Positions 35,487 to 44,895 of a stretch of 64,000 bases of DNA are shown in pieces. Within the stretch, counting starts at the first letter, position 1; the number at the start of each line of letters is the position of its first letter. A model generated the notes under the pieces. The model made no database searches, was not told where the DNA came from, and was given only the letters and a program-made list of their open reading frames with translations. The DNA is from Planctomyces sp. (GTDB lineage Bacteria; Planctomycetota; Planctomycetia; Planctomycetales; Planctomycetaceae), in NCBI GenBank assembly GCA_005778225.1, contig SXPC01000280.1, positions 1 through 64,000 on the forward strand, given 5' to 3'. The position numbers and the translations under genes were made by a program.

Positions 35487-36161
35487 TTATGTGGCGTGGC
35501 CGATTTCGTCGCCGTTGTAGTGTTCGTAGAAGAGCCAGCCGATTTCTTCGCTCAGGCGGGTGAGGTAGCTGCGTTTGAAGGTCGTGAGTGTTTCTTCGGA
35601 TGTTGAGCGAGGGGCTCGGATCGGGTACTGCGAGATGAGTTCTTTGCTGTAGATGCTTTCGCCGTGGCCTTCTTCGTCCATTTCATAGACGGTGACGTAA
35701 GACTCGGAGCGTCCGCGGTAAAGGGTTGTGCTGCCTTCTTCGAACAGAGAGAACTTGCTCAGGTCGATGTAGACGACATAGGTTGTATCGAAGGCTTTGC
35801 CGATTTCTTCGGGGCGGTCCCAATCCTGATCGTGCGAATCGAGCCAGGCGCGGATCTGATCCGGGTTAATGACCTTGATCTTGTTCGAGACGAAGCGGAA
35901 CGAAACGTATCGCGCGACCTCGTGAGCGATCTTCGGGTGGTTCCACTCGACTTCCTGAGGAGCATAAACCACGATGGCGACCGTCACGTCTTTGGCCGTC
36001 ATGGACTTATGAGTCATCGTGTCGAAGTCTGGCTCGATACTGGGAGGGCCGCCGATGAGATAGGCCAGGGGGATGAAATAGTTGCAACCTGGCGAGATCA
36101 TCATAGCTGTGACCAGCAAGGCCAGTTTCCAGCATGCAGGGGGTGTGAATCGTTGGAACAT
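35487..36161 (-). CDS. Lipoprotein, paralogue of the upstream gene
   Basis: 224 residues from ATG 36161, with GAGG about 8 nt upstream; the frame extends to 36236 but the signal fits the later start. A signal with lipobox ISPGC marks a lipoprotein. The mature part shares with the neighbour a RPEEIGKAFDTTYVVYIDL block (PQEIAQKFEANYIIHVDL there), an S-x-x-E-x-x-S-x-x-LYRG motif and a C-terminal helix (LTRLSEEIGWLFYEH against ITRVSDELARLFYDF). Function unknown. The two genes are 88 bp apart and probably form an operon made by tandem duplication. Confidence 0.75.
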   Translation of the reverse strand: MFQRFTPPACWKLALLVTAMMISPGCNYFIPLAYLIGGPPSIEPDFDTMTHKSMTAKDVTVAIVVYAPQEVEWNHPKIAHEVARYVSFRFVSNKIKVINPDQIRAWLDSHDQDWDRPEEIGKAFDTTYVVYIDLSKFSLFEEGSTTLYRGRSESYVTVYEMDEEGHGESIYSKELISQYPIRAPRSTSEETLTTFKRSYLTRLSEEIGWLFYEHYNGDEIGHAT

Positions 36162-36249
36162 AGGGAACCTCGAAACGAGTGGCTTCGTTGTGAAGTGCAT
36201 CGTGATGAACGGTTGGGGGAGGGAACCGAAGAACAAATCCGCGATCGCG

Positions 36250-36921
36250 TTAGTAGACTTCTTCGGTCATTTTGAAGTCGTAGAAGAGACGAGCGAGTTC
36301 GTCGCTGACTCGTGTGATGTACTTTTCCTGGAACGAACGCATGGACGACTGGTCGACTGAGACAGGATGGAGCTGCGGGTAGGTCGATGAGAATTCGTGC
36401 TGGAAGACGAGAAAGGCGTTCTTGTCTTTCTTCTCGCCACGGATTTCATACACGTACACATTGCCCAGGCAGTTTCCGCGGTACATGTTGGGACTGTTGG
36501 GTTCGCGGTAAGTAACCGATTCGAGGTCGACGTGAATGATGTAGTTGGCTTCAAATTTCTGAGCGATTTCCTGAGGCGAGTTCCAGACTCCTCCTAAGGA
36601 TGAAAGCCAGCGATCGACATCTCTAGGGGGAATGGTTTCGATATCGCGGACACGGAAACGTCGGACGATGGATTCGACCAGGTCGTGGTCGATCGATGCA
36701 TTTTCCTGACGAAGCATTTCCGGGACAGAGCAGACGACGACGACCTTCTTTTTGTCTTTACGCAGGTCGACGCCGGTACGTTGCTTGAACTGAGACTCGG
36801 CGACGGGGTCGCCCATGAGGAATTTGCCAGCCATGACAAACAGCGAACAGCCACTCATCTGAATGGACAGTATCATCAGCGCAATCACGCCGAGGCGTAG
36901 GGGCAGCCTGGATCTTGTCAT
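36250..36921 (-). CDS. Lipoprotein, paralogue of the downstream gene
   Basis: A 223-residue protein with signal peptide and lipobox MSGC (residue 25 Cys). Family features shared with the downstream gene include a VVVVCSVPEML beta strand, a DHDLVESIVRRFRVRDIE helix, PREPN-type loops, NMYRGNCLGNVYVYEIRGEK and the terminal helix. It looks like a periplasmic domain with alternating strands and helices, perhaps binding a ligand. It is the first gene of the pair. Neither protein belongs to a family I can name. Confidence 0.75.
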   Translation of the reverse strand: MTRSRLPLRLGVIALMILSIQMSGCSLFVMAGKFLMGDPVAESQFKQRTGVDLRKDKKKVVVVCSVPEMLRQENASIDHDLVESIVRRFRVRDIETIPPRDVDRWLSSLGGVWNSPQEIAQKFEANYIIHVDLESVTYREPNSPNMYRGNCLGNVYVYEIRGEKKDKNAFLVFQHEFSSTYPQLHPVSVDQSSMRSFQEKYITRVSDELARLFYDFKMTEEVY

Positions 36922-37583
36922 GGGGGTTATTGCCGTCGAGGGGGGAGTTGGCCGAGGATGAATGAGGGCTCATTCATTTCGCGAGGCAGCAGAGTGTCGT
37001 CGCGAGTCGGTCAGAAAAGACTCACCGGGGAGGTGAGAAGATGTGAGGGATTGAGGTGAGGGGGTTTTAGTATTCGATTGACCGGTCCGGGAGAACATCA
37101 ATGAACCGTGATCAGCGGGTTTTGCACATTTTGTAAGGATCGGGCTGAAGAGTGGGATGAGTGAATGACGAGGAGTGGTTGGATGGATGTCTCGGGACAA
37201 TTGTCGGTCTTTTCCCTCGACAGAGATGTCACAGGGATGGACGGCAAGGGTCAAAGAATCTATATGGGTCAGATAGGTTTCGCGTCTTTCGAAATCTGTG
37301 CGCCATCAGGTGCTTTCGTGTCACTTAAACTCAAGATATTTCAGGAAATCGAGTTGCAGAGGCCCTCTGGCGCGGACATGATTGGTGAGTTGGCGCGCGT
37401 CGCGAGGAAGTCCCTTGTGAAACGAAGTTCACTCAGGTGATCCACGTTTCTGAAAATCTGATGAATTTTCAGCGCCCTTTTCCCCCTCCCAACCAATAAT
37501 CAAAGGAGAGGGATGCTGGCGAGTCGACGGAAAAGTAGTCAACAGAATATCTTGCCTCTAATGCGATCGATCGGGCAGGTCAC
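36922..37583. other. Intergenic region, 662 bp
   Basis: Separates the divergent lipoprotein pair and glgA. Two short open frames (36970-37254 minus, 37165-37440 plus) overlap each other and show no domain or good ribosome site. No repeat of the classes above and no RNA gene seen. Confidence 0.45.
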
Positions 37584-39140
37584 ATGAATATTATTCTCGC
37601 ATCCTCGGAAGCGGTTCCATTTGCTAAAACCGGGGGCCTTGCGGATGTGGCGACGAGTCTTTCGGAAGCGCTTGCCAACCTCGGTCATGATGTGACCCTT
37701 GTTCTCCCGCATTACCCGCAGGTCATGCCTCAAGGTCACAACGGCCGCTTCAAGATTCAGCCTTATGGACATCCGTTTGCGGTCAAGATTGGCAAGCGTC
37801 TGCAAACCGGGCGGTTCTTGTCTGCGAAGATGGTGGAGACATCGCTGTCGGTGGTCCTGATCGATCAACCCGACTATTACGACCGCCCTCAGCTGTACCT
37901 GCAGGATGGAACGGACTACGAAGACAACTGCGAGCGGTTCGTGTTTTTCAGTCGTGCGGTCGTTGAGTTGGCGCGACAGTTTACGACCCCACCGGATATC
38001 ATTCATGCCAATGACTGGCAGACGGGTCTAGTGCCAGTCCTCGTCAGCGAAGAGCTGCGAAAAGATCCTCGTTTTGCGGGGGTGGCGTCCGTTCAGACGA
38101 TTCACAACATCAACTATCAGGGGCGTTTCTGGCACTGGGATATGCCGTTGACCGGCCTCGATTGGAAGTACTTCAACTGGAAACAGATGGAGTTCTATGG
38201 CGAACTGAACCTCCTGAAGTCGGGCATCACGTTCGCGGACATGATCACCACGGTCAGTCCGACCTACGCCCGCGAAATTCAGACTCCGGAATATGGATGC
38301 GGCCTGGAAACGGTGTTGCGCAATCGACGTGAGTCGCTGGCCGGGATCTTGAACGGGGTTTCTCATGCCGACTGGAATCCTGCGACCGACTGGTTGATCG
38401 AATCCAATTACTCGCTCAAATCGATCGATGAAGGCAAGCCGATCTGCAAAGCGGATCTTCAGGAAACGATGAAGCTGCCTGTCCGGGATGATGTTCCAAT
38501 CCTCGGCATGATTTCTCGCATGACTGATCAGAAGGGGTTTGATCTCATCATCGAAACCAGCGAACTGCTGATGAAGATGGATATCCAGCTTGTCTTCCTG
38601 GGGACGGGTGATCGACGTTACGAAACGTTCCTTGACGACCTCGCGGATCGTTATCCGGACAAGGTCGCGACTTACATCGGCTTCTCGGAAGAGGTCGCAC
38701 ACAAGATCGAAGCGGGTTCGGATATCTTCCTGATGCCGAGTCGATTCGAGCCATGTGGTCTCAATCAGATGTACTCGATGATTTACGGCACGGTGCCGAT
38801 TGTGCACCGCGTGGGCGGGCTGGCGGATTCTGTCGTCAACGTCACGACCTCGACTCTGAGTGCGGGGACGGCCAACGGCTTCTCGTTTGATCATTACACG
38901 GGGTCGGCGTTCATCTTCACGGTGCAGGAAGCTCTCCGGGTCTTCGAGGACAAGCAGACGTGGCAGAAGATCGTGCAAAACGGAATGTCGACGGACTGGA
39001 CCTGGAAACGCAGTGCCAATCAGTATGTCGATGTCTATCAGCGAGCCCTTGAAAAGATTCGCCCGACGCCCGCCTCTTCCGAAGTGTCTGAGAATCCTCC
39101 GTCAACAACTCCACCGACGACACCGGTTGATGTTCGTTAA
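37584..39140 (+). CDS. glgA: Glycogen synthase (ADP-glucose)
   Basis: GT5-family glucosyltransferase that extends alpha-1,4-glucan from ADP-glucose. The N-terminus [20 protein letters not shown] includes the KTGGLADV loop whose Lys binds ADP-glucose. [12 protein letters not shown] holds the conserved His-Asp pair, and [20 protein letters not shown] is the donor-site Glu motif. The catalytic core ends near residue 490. A Pro/Ser/Thr-rich tail of about 25 residues follows. The terminator at 39165 ends the transcript before galT. Storage polysaccharide synthesis is the likely role; no other glg gene is nearby. Confidence 0.95.
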   Translation: MNIILASSEAVPFAKTGGLADVATSLSEALANLGHDVTLVLPHYPQVMPQGHNGRFKIQPYGHPFAVKIGKRLQTGRFLSAKMVETSLSVVLIDQPDYYDRPQLYLQDGTDYEDNCERFVFFSRAVVELARQFTTPPDIIHANDWQTGLVPVLVSEELRKDPRFAGVASVQTIHNINYQGRFWHWDMPLTGLDWKYFNWKQMEFYGELNLLKSGITFADMITTVSPTYAREIQTPEYGCGLETVLRNRRESLAGILNGVSHADWNPATDWLIESNYSLKSIDEGKPICKADLQETMKLPVRDDVPILGMISRMTDQKGFDLIIETSELLMKMDIQLVFLGTGDRRYETFLDDLADRYPDKVATYIGFSEEVAHKIEAGSDIFLMPSRFEPCGLNQMYSMIYGTVPIVHRVGGLADSVVNVTTSTLSAGTANGFSFDHYTGSAFIFTVQEALRVFEDKQTWQKIVQNGMSTDWTWKRSANQYVDVYQRALEKIRPTPASSEVSENPPSTTPPTTPVDVR

Positions 39141-39164
39141 TGTTGCTGTTTGTTAAATGTGTCT

Positions 39165-39197
39165 GCCCTCGACGAGATGTCGAGGGCTTTTCTTTTC
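39165..39197 (+). terminator. Rho-independent terminator of glgA
   Basis: GCCCTCGAC and GTCGAGGGC pair (9 bp, 5-nt loop), followed by TTTTCTTTTC. It shows that the long upstream extension of the galT frame (to 39150) is not coding. Confidence 0.92.
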
Positions 39198-39233
39198 CCC
39201 GCCTGTCTTCCCGCTGTGACGCGTACTTCGCCT

Positions 39234-40286
39234 ATGACTCAACCTGTGATGCGACAAGACCCGCTCACCGGCCACTGGGTCATCTTCTCGACGTCACGAG
39301 GCGATCGTCCGATCCGTCTGTCGAAGCCTGTTGCTGCGCCGAGCGTCGATCCTGCGGATGATCCCTTCGCTCCGGGAAACGAACATGAGACGCCGGGTGA
39401 ATCGTACGCGATCCGACGCGATGGCTCGCAGCCAAATCATCCGGGATGGGATCTTCGCATTGTGCCGAACCGTTATCCGGCGGTTTCCACATTGGAGTCA
39501 GATGGTCTCGCCCAAGAGCCTGCTGCTTATGGTTATCACGAAGTGATCATTGAGACGCCGCGAGGTGAATCGATGTTTTCACGTTTGAGCATCATGGAAA
39601 TCGCGGATGTCTTTGTCTCTGTGCAGCAGCGGATGATCGCGATGAAGAGTGATTCGCGATTGCGCTCACTGGCGTACTTCAAGAATGAAGGGGCCGCAGC
39701 GGGGGCTTCTTTGCCGCACGTACATTCGCAGTTGATGGGGCTGGAGTTTGTGCCACCATTTCTGCAGGCCGAGTTCGACGCGACGCACCGCTACTGGGAG
39801 GCCGAGGGCTCATCGAAGGGGCGGAACTGGTTTGAGTCGCTGCTCGATGCCGAGTTGTCAAATCAAAATGACTCGAGGATCGTTGATCGTTCGGTCGACC
39901 TGGTGTCGCTGTGCCCTTACGCGAGTCGGTATGCCTATGAAACGTGGTTTGTTCCGACGCGGCGAAATGCCTCGTACTTGAATGCGACGATCGAGGAGAT
40001 CGAAGAACTCGCCCGTCAGGTTCACGGCGTTCTCAATTCTCTTATGAGCATCGTTCCCCACGTTCCTTACAACCTTGCGCTCCATACTGCACCGCTCGGT
40101 CTTGAAAAGGTGCCGCATTACCATTGGCATCTGGAACTCTATCCGCGAGTGAACGGACTGGCGGGGCTGGAATGTGGGTTTGGCTGCCATTTGAATACCG
40201 TCATGCCGGAGCAGGCGGCGAGCGCATTGCGGGTAGGGTCCGCTGTGCGGACCGTCAATCGAGTCGATTCCACAAACACACGTTAA
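39234..40286 (+). CDS. galT: Galactose-1-phosphate uridylyltransferase
   Basis: Transfers UMP between UDP-glucose and galactose-1-phosphate (Leloir pathway). The ATG at 39234 (MTQPVMRQDPLTGHW) sits after the glgA terminator and gives 350 residues. The HIT-like core is visible: ASLPHVHSQLMG puts the active-site His pair at about His162 and His164, the second being the nucleophile. HYHWHLELYPRV is the second conserved His cluster near the C-terminus. The last 20 or so residues are unusual: a type A repeat (40232-40253) is read through in frame and encodes VGSAVRTVN. The catalytic core ends before this, so the enzyme should be active. Confidence 0.92.
   Translation: MTQPVMRQDPLTGHWVIFSTSRGDRPIRLSKPVAAPSVDPADDPFAPGNEHETPGESYAIRRDGSQPNHPGWDLRIVPNRYPAVSTLESDGLAQEPAAYGYHEVIIETPRGESMFSRLSIMEIADVFVSVQQRMIAMKSDSRLRSLAYFKNEGAAAGASLPHVHSQLMGLEFVPPFLQAEFDATHRYWEAEGSSKGRNWFESLLDAELSNQNDSRIVDRSVDLVSLCPYASRYAYETWFVPTRRNASYLNATIEEIEELARQVHGVLNSLMSIVPHVPYNLALHTAPLGLEKVPHYHWHLELYPRVNGLAGLECGFGCHLNTVMPEQAASALRVGSAVRTVNRVDSTNTR
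40232..40253 (+). repeat. Interspersed palindrome type A, copy 6, inside galT
   Basis: Core GGTCCGCTGTGCGGACC within the coding end of galT; its TAG is out of frame here. With the next copy it forms an inverted pair of 122 bp (40234-40355), nearly the length of the pair at 14395-14517. Confidence 0.85.
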
Positions 40287-40333
40287 ACGGAACTTAGCAG
40301 GCGGTCGACGATCCTGCTGTTGAACGTCGATTG

Positions 40334-40360
40334 ATGGTCCGCACAGCGGACCCTACGGGT
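40334..40360 (-). repeat. Interspersed palindrome type A, copy 7
   Basis: ATGGTCCGCACAGCGGACCC, ending 3 bp before the stop codon of the convergent PVC-type gene. Flanks TCGATTGATGGTCC mirror GGACCGTCAATCGA at copy 6, so the palindrome of this pair extends beyond the core. Confidence 0.85.
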
Positions 40361-40362
40361 GT

Positions 40363-43300
40363 TTATTCCAGCGCGAATGTGACGTCGCCGGACTTAACGA
40401 TGGTGCTGTCTGGTAGTTGTCGGGCATCGAGACGGACGAGGAGGCGGTGAGCGCCGCTGCCGGCTTTGCCCGTCAGGAGTGTGGCGGGTTGGCCGTCGAC
40501 CGTGGTTGCTTTGGCTTCGACGGGTTGGCCATCAATCCAGCCGGCGGCAGTCGAGGTTCCCAGGACGGTGAAGGTGACGGCTTTGTCTTCCGTTGTGGTG
40601 AAGCCGGTTCGCAGGTAGACGTGGACCAGGCTGACGTGAGCGGGGATGACAGTCAGTTCCTGCAGCGTCTTGCGAGGGAGACCGCCGTTGACTAGAGAGA
40701 GGACCGGGTTCCAGCCTTTGGTCAGCGTCCCGTCGATGATCTGTGGGCCGTTGTTCTGCTCGACGACATGGCTGCCGGCGAGGACTTCGTAAACGCGACC
40801 GACACCGCCGCGGCTGGAATCGAAGTCACCTGGTTTGCCGAGTTTGGAGAGGAACGCGATCAGGTCGACCTGGTCCTGCATCTTGAGTCGATCGACAACA
40901 CCGACGGGCATCAGCGATGAGCCGTTGCTTTTCTCGAGGATCTCACGGGTCGGGATGTTGATGAGTTTGTTGTCAGCGGTGCGAATGGTTGTCTGCGCCT
41001 CGGTGGCTTTGACTTCGATCCCGGTGACGACTTGACCATCTTCGGTCACGAGGACGACCGAGTGATACCCTTCCTTGACCTTGGCGTTGGGATTGAAGAT
41101 CGACTCGACGAGATAGTCGACGGGAGCCGAGGCTCCTAAGCTCGTCATATCGGGACCGACTTTGCCGCCGACACCGCCGATTGCGTGGCAGTTGGCGCAG
41201 GCGAGTTCTTTCATGCGGTAAATCTGCTCGCCGTGATAAGCATCGCCGGTTTCGGTGATCGCTTTGACATACTCGGCGATCCGTTCGGGGGTCAGGCTCT
41301 CCGGTGTCATCAGTTGACCAGACAGCGGCAGCAGGGCGGCGGTCAGTTCTGGTTCGTTGCGTCCTTCGGAAGCAACACGCAAGCCTGCTCTGGCGACGAG
41401 TTCGGTCATGCCGCTGTCCGGGAGTTTCGACGCAATCAGTATGCCCGCATCTTTCTTCACGAGCATCGAACGCCAGAGGGCTTGCGCGGCTTCTTCGCTT
41501 TCAATCGTCTTCATGGCTGCGAAGAGAGTCGGGAGGGCGCGTCCCAGATCGACAGCAGCGATGGCGTTGAGGACGTCGGTGCGGAGGGGTTCGGTCTTGA
41601 TCGTTGTTGCCAGCGCGAACAGCTGTTCGTTAGCAGAAGGCTTTTGAATCTGGCGCAACGCCATCAGGGATGCGCGACGAGCTTCGAGCGTCGCCTTTTC
41701 ATCGGAGGCCACTTTGACGAGTGCAGCGGTGGCTCCTCCGAGCTTCCATTGTCCGATCAGTTCCGCTGCAGACGTACGAACGGCATCGTTGTCGGAGGCC
41801 ACCAAGGCAACAATCTTGTCGTGCCCAGCGGGCTTGGCGCCGCGAGTTCGATCGGCGTCCAACAGTGATTTCAGAACACGAACGCGTGCTTCCGTCGCGA
41901 AGTCACCATCAACCGCGCGATTGAACAACTCCGTCAGCTGTTCCTGACTTCCGGCTTTGCCCAGCAGTTCGATCCAAGGCCCTGCACCATTGCTTTCGAT
42001 CTTGTGGGTCGCGAGGTATTGTCCGAGGAGTTGAGCGGAGACGTTGGGATTGATCGAGGTCAGCAGGTACTGCAGGTGGGCGGGCTTGATCTTGTTGAGG
42101 GCATCATCCTTGGCGAGTTCTGTCGTCAATGGTGTGGAGGCTTCGTTGACGGTTAGCCAGAGGCCGTATTCGATGAAACGGTCCATCGGGTGATCGAGGG
42201 CCGCGAGGGCCAGTAAACCGGCGTCTGCGGTTGCGAGTTGACCGAGGGCGCGGACGGCTTCGAGGCGGACGCGGGGATAGGGATCATTGACCGCTTTGCC
42301 CAGCAGGTCCATCGCGCGAGAGACGGTGATCGGTTTGTCGACATCGGTGTTCGGGCCGGTCCAGTGACTGAGGACACGAACCGAGGCAGTGCGGACGCCG
42401 TCGACCTTTGAGGCGAGCAGTTTCGCCAGGAGGTCTTCGTTGGCGAGGTCGACGGATTCGTGCAGCCAGAGAGCCGCTAAGCGGGCTTCGTCGGTTGTCA
42501 GTGAGGATGTCCACTTTGGCAACATGGAGACTGTCTGATCGCGTCGGGAGACGAGCTGGGCCTGTGACTGCTCGCGGGTGTAACGGTCGGCCGAGGTGAG
42601 GTTGTTGAAGAGATCGCTGAGGCTGGCTTTTGTCAGGTCGACGTTCTCCTTTTTCTTGGCACCCTTCCAGCTGACGCGCCAGATCCGGCCGTGCCAGCGG
42701 TCGCGTCGTGCATCGCGGAAGTCGACTTCGCCGTGGTTGATGATCGGGTTCGACCAGTCAGCGATGTAGAGTGCCCCATCGGGTCCCTGTTTGACATCGA
42801 TCGGACGGAATGATGTCGCCGACGTTCGCATCAGGTCGTCTTCCTGCTTCGTGACGAAACCGGCGTTATCTTCTTCAAAGCTGAACCGGACGACGCGGTT
42901 GGCGCGGAAGTCACAGGTGATCATCGAGCCTTGCCAGTCTTTCGGAAACGAATCGCCGTAGAGGATCTCTGCCGAGGCGAACTTCGGCCAACGTCCCGGG
43001 CTGATGAGTTCGAGTTGACGGGCGGCGCCAGGAGTTGGGTGGAACATTGCGCCGGGGAAGGTGTAGGCGACGCCGTTACCCCCTGCTCCGTCGGTCAGGA
43101 AGGAGTTGCCGAATTGATCGAACTGGTGGCCCCACGAATTCCACAGGCCACGGAAGACGATCTCCATGCGGAGCGCATCGGGTTGGAAGCGGAACCCGCC
43201 GCCGGCTTTGAGACGAACGACGCCGTGAGGGGTTTCGGTATCGGTGCGGGTGTAGACCGACTGGTTCATGTAGATTCGTCCGTCGTAGCCACGGACGAGT

Positions 43301-44688
43301 GTGTGCAGGTTGTGGTGCGTATCTTCGGTTCCAAAGCCCGAGAGGACGCGGGTCCGTTCATCCGCGACGCCGTCGTTATTGGTGTCTTTGAGATAAAGCA
43401 GGTCGGTACTCTGGGCGACGTAAACTCCCTCCCCATTCGTGGTCGGCAGGACGCCCGTCGGGATGAGCAGTTCGTCGGCGAAGACGGTGGATTTGTCGGA
43501 GACGCCGTCGTTGTCGGTGTCTTCGAGGACGATCACTTTATCGGGACGGGACTGGCCGACTTCGATCATGGGATAGGCTTCTGAGCTGACGACCCAGAGG
43601 CGGCCTTTGGCATCAAAGTTCATATGAATCGGCTTGTTCAGCTGAGGATTCTCGGCCCAGAGTTTGACCTCGAGCTCGTTGTTCATCGTGAACTCGGGAT
43701 GTGGCTGTGGGGTGAACTTGGCGAATTTTGATTCGGTGCGTGGCTTGGGTTGTTCGACGTCCGCAGACTTGAGGGTCCGCAGTTTGGCGATGATGATTTC
43801 TTCGTCAGCGATGAGGGCCTCGTATTGAGGCAGCTCGACAGCGTTCTGGCCTTGTTCGTGTTTACGGAAGCCGAGGACGTAGGCCATGTTCGAGGGGCGC
43901 GTGCGGTGGAACCACCATTCGTTTTTCCGGACGATGACTTGACGCAGCGCGTCGGCCTGGAGGCTGGCCTGCCAGGTTTTGGCATCGAGGTTCAAGCCCT
44001 GACAGATCAATTCTGCAGCTTTTTTGAAGCCCGCCTCGTTCAGGTGAATCGGGTCCTGGTGAAAGTGGCCATCATTGGGAATCTGACCGAGATCGATGAA
44101 GGGGGCGTTGTGGGCATTCGCAATGCGATGAATCACCCGACGGTAATTCGCGAGGTCTTCATGCTCCCCTGCCCCATCGGCTCGCCAGGAAATTGGGGAC
44201 AGAAAGACGAAGCGGACCTCAGGGTTGATGCGTTTGGTTTCTGCGATCAGCTTTTGAAACTGGTCTGCGAAGGTCTTGGTGTCGTCTCCGCCAAGTTCAA
44301 GGTAGCTGGCCATGCCGTAGCCGAAGATGACGAGGGTCGGTTTGACGAGTTCGATCTGCGCGAGGAGTTGCTTCCAGCCTTCGTCAGCGGGCTCGTTCCC
44401 TGCTTGTCGCAGGCTGAGACCGAAACGGGAATCGCCGACGGGGGTATCGGCATTCCAGCCGAGGTTGCGGAACTTGAGGTTCTTCTCAGGAGACGATGCC
44501 GTGAGGGCCAGTTCGATCCAGCCGGAGTATTGTTCCTGCTCGATGAGGGCATCGCCGATGAGGGCTATGGTTTCGGAATCTCGCAGTGTCAGCGAGGGTT
44601 CTTCAGCAAAACTGGTGTTCGCAGTGAAGCTCGTCAGCGAAAGTGCAAGAACGAAAACGCTGACCGACAGGCGCTGCAGAAAAGTCAT
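40363..44688 (-). CDS. SGNH-hydrolase / PVC-type heme-binding dehydrogenase / cytochrome c fusion
   Basis: 1,441 residues from ATG 44688; the frame opens at 44724 but the signal peptide (MTFLQRLSVSVFVLAL..., cut near FAEEP) favours this start. Domains in order: an SGNH/GDSL-like hydrolase (about 40-250, IALIGDALIEQEQYSG through DPIHLNEAGF); a beta-propeller of the PVC membrane-dehydrogenase type (about 325-680, HMNFDAKGRLWVVSSEAYPM, VLEDTDNDGVSDKSTVF, WGHQFDQFGNSFLTDGAGG); HEAT-like repeats (about 690-1120); and a class I cytochrome c domain with Cys1164-A-N-Cys1167-His1168 and the late Met of SSLMPVGV. A beta-rich C-terminus follows. It should be exported. Substrate and electron acceptor are unknown. 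Confidence 0.88.
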   Translation of the reverse strand: MTFLQRLSVSVFVLALSLTSFTANTSFAEEPSLTLRDSETIALIGDALIEQEQYSGWIELALTASSPEKNLKFRNLGWNADTPVGDSRFGLSLRQAGNEPADEGWKQLLAQIELVKPTLVIFGYGMASYLELGGDDTKTFADQFQKLIAETKRINPEVRFVFLSPISWRADGAGEHEDLANYRRVIHRIANAHNAPFIDLGQIPNDGHFHQDPIHLNEAGFKKAAELICQGLNLDAKTWQASLQADALRQVIVRKNEWWFHRTRPSNMAYVLGFRKHEQGQNAVELPQYEALIADEEIIIAKLRTLKSADVEQPKPRTESKFAKFTPQPHPEFTMNNELEVKLWAENPQLNKPIHMNFDAKGRLWVVSSEAYPMIEVGQSRPDKVIVLEDTDNDGVSDKSTVFADELLIPTGVLPTTNGEGVYVAQSTDLLYLKDTNNDGVADERTRVLSGFGTEDTHHNLHTLVRGYDGRIYMNQSVYTRTDTETPHGVVRLKAGGGFRFQPDALRMEIVFRGLWNSWGHQFDQFGNSFLTDGAGGNGVAYTFPGAMFHPTPGAARQLELISPGRWPKFASAEILYGDSFPKDWQGSMITCDFRANRVVRFSFEEDNAGFVTKQEDDLMRTSATSFRPIDVKQGPDGALYIADWSNPIINHGEVDFRDARRDRWHGRIWRVSWKGAKKKENVDLTKASLSDLFNNLTSADRYTREQSQAQLVSRRDQTVSMLPKWTSSLTTDEARLAALWLHESVDLANEDLLAKLLASKVDGVRTASVRVLSHWTGPNTDVDKPITVSRAMDLLGKAVNDPYPRVRLEAVRALGQLATADAGLLALAALDHPMDRFIEYGLWLTVNEASTPLTTELAKDDALNKIKPAHLQYLLTSINPNVSAQLLGQYLATHKIESNGAGPWIELLGKAGSQEQLTELFNRAVDGDFATEARVRVLKSLLDADRTRGAKPAGHDKIVALVASDNDAVRTSAAELIGQWKLGGATAALVKVASDEKATLEARRASLMALRQIQKPSANEQLFALATTIKTEPLRTDVLNAIAAVDLGRALPTLFAAMKTIESEEAAQALWRSMLVKKDAGILIASKLPDSGMTELVARAGLRVASEGRNEPELTAALLPLSGQLMTPESLTPERIAEYVKAITETGDAYHGEQIYRMKELACANCHAIGGVGGKVGPDMTSLGASAPVDYLVESIFNPNAKVKEGYHSVVLVTEDGQVVTGIEVKATEAQTTIRTADNKLINIPTREILEKSNGSSLMPVGVVDRLKMQDQVDLIAFLSKLGKPGDFDSSRGGVGRVYEVLAGSHVVEQNNGPQIIDGTLTKGWNPVLSLVNGGLPRKTLQELTVIPAHVSLVHVYLRTGFTTTEDKAVTFTVLGTSTAAGWIDGQPVEAKATTVDGQPATLLTGKAGSGAHRLLVRLDARQLPDSTIVKSGDVTFALE

Positions 44689-44895
44689 AGAAGTCTGCTC
44701 CCAGGGGAACTTGCGGAATTTCATCGGCTCAAAAGATACGTAAGACTTCGTTTATGTTAATTAGAGATGATCTCCTTGCCAACGGGCTGGACGCAATAGA
44801 TTTCAAAACAAACTGTTTGAACTCTCATGATCCTTTTGAGACGATTTTGCGTTTGATGGCAATCTCGTGTCTGAATACTCACCGGAATTTTTCCC

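Noticed and set aside
37165-37440. Short frame upstream of glgA
   Set aside because: Overlaps an opposite frame of equal quality; no signal, domain or good start.
38028-38978. Long antisense frame inside glgA
   Set aside because: Same codon-bias shadow; glgA has all catalytic motifs.
39150-39233. Upstream extension of galT to 39150
   Set aside because: It runs through the glgA terminator hairpin and has no family similarity; ATG 39234 fits the family N-terminus.
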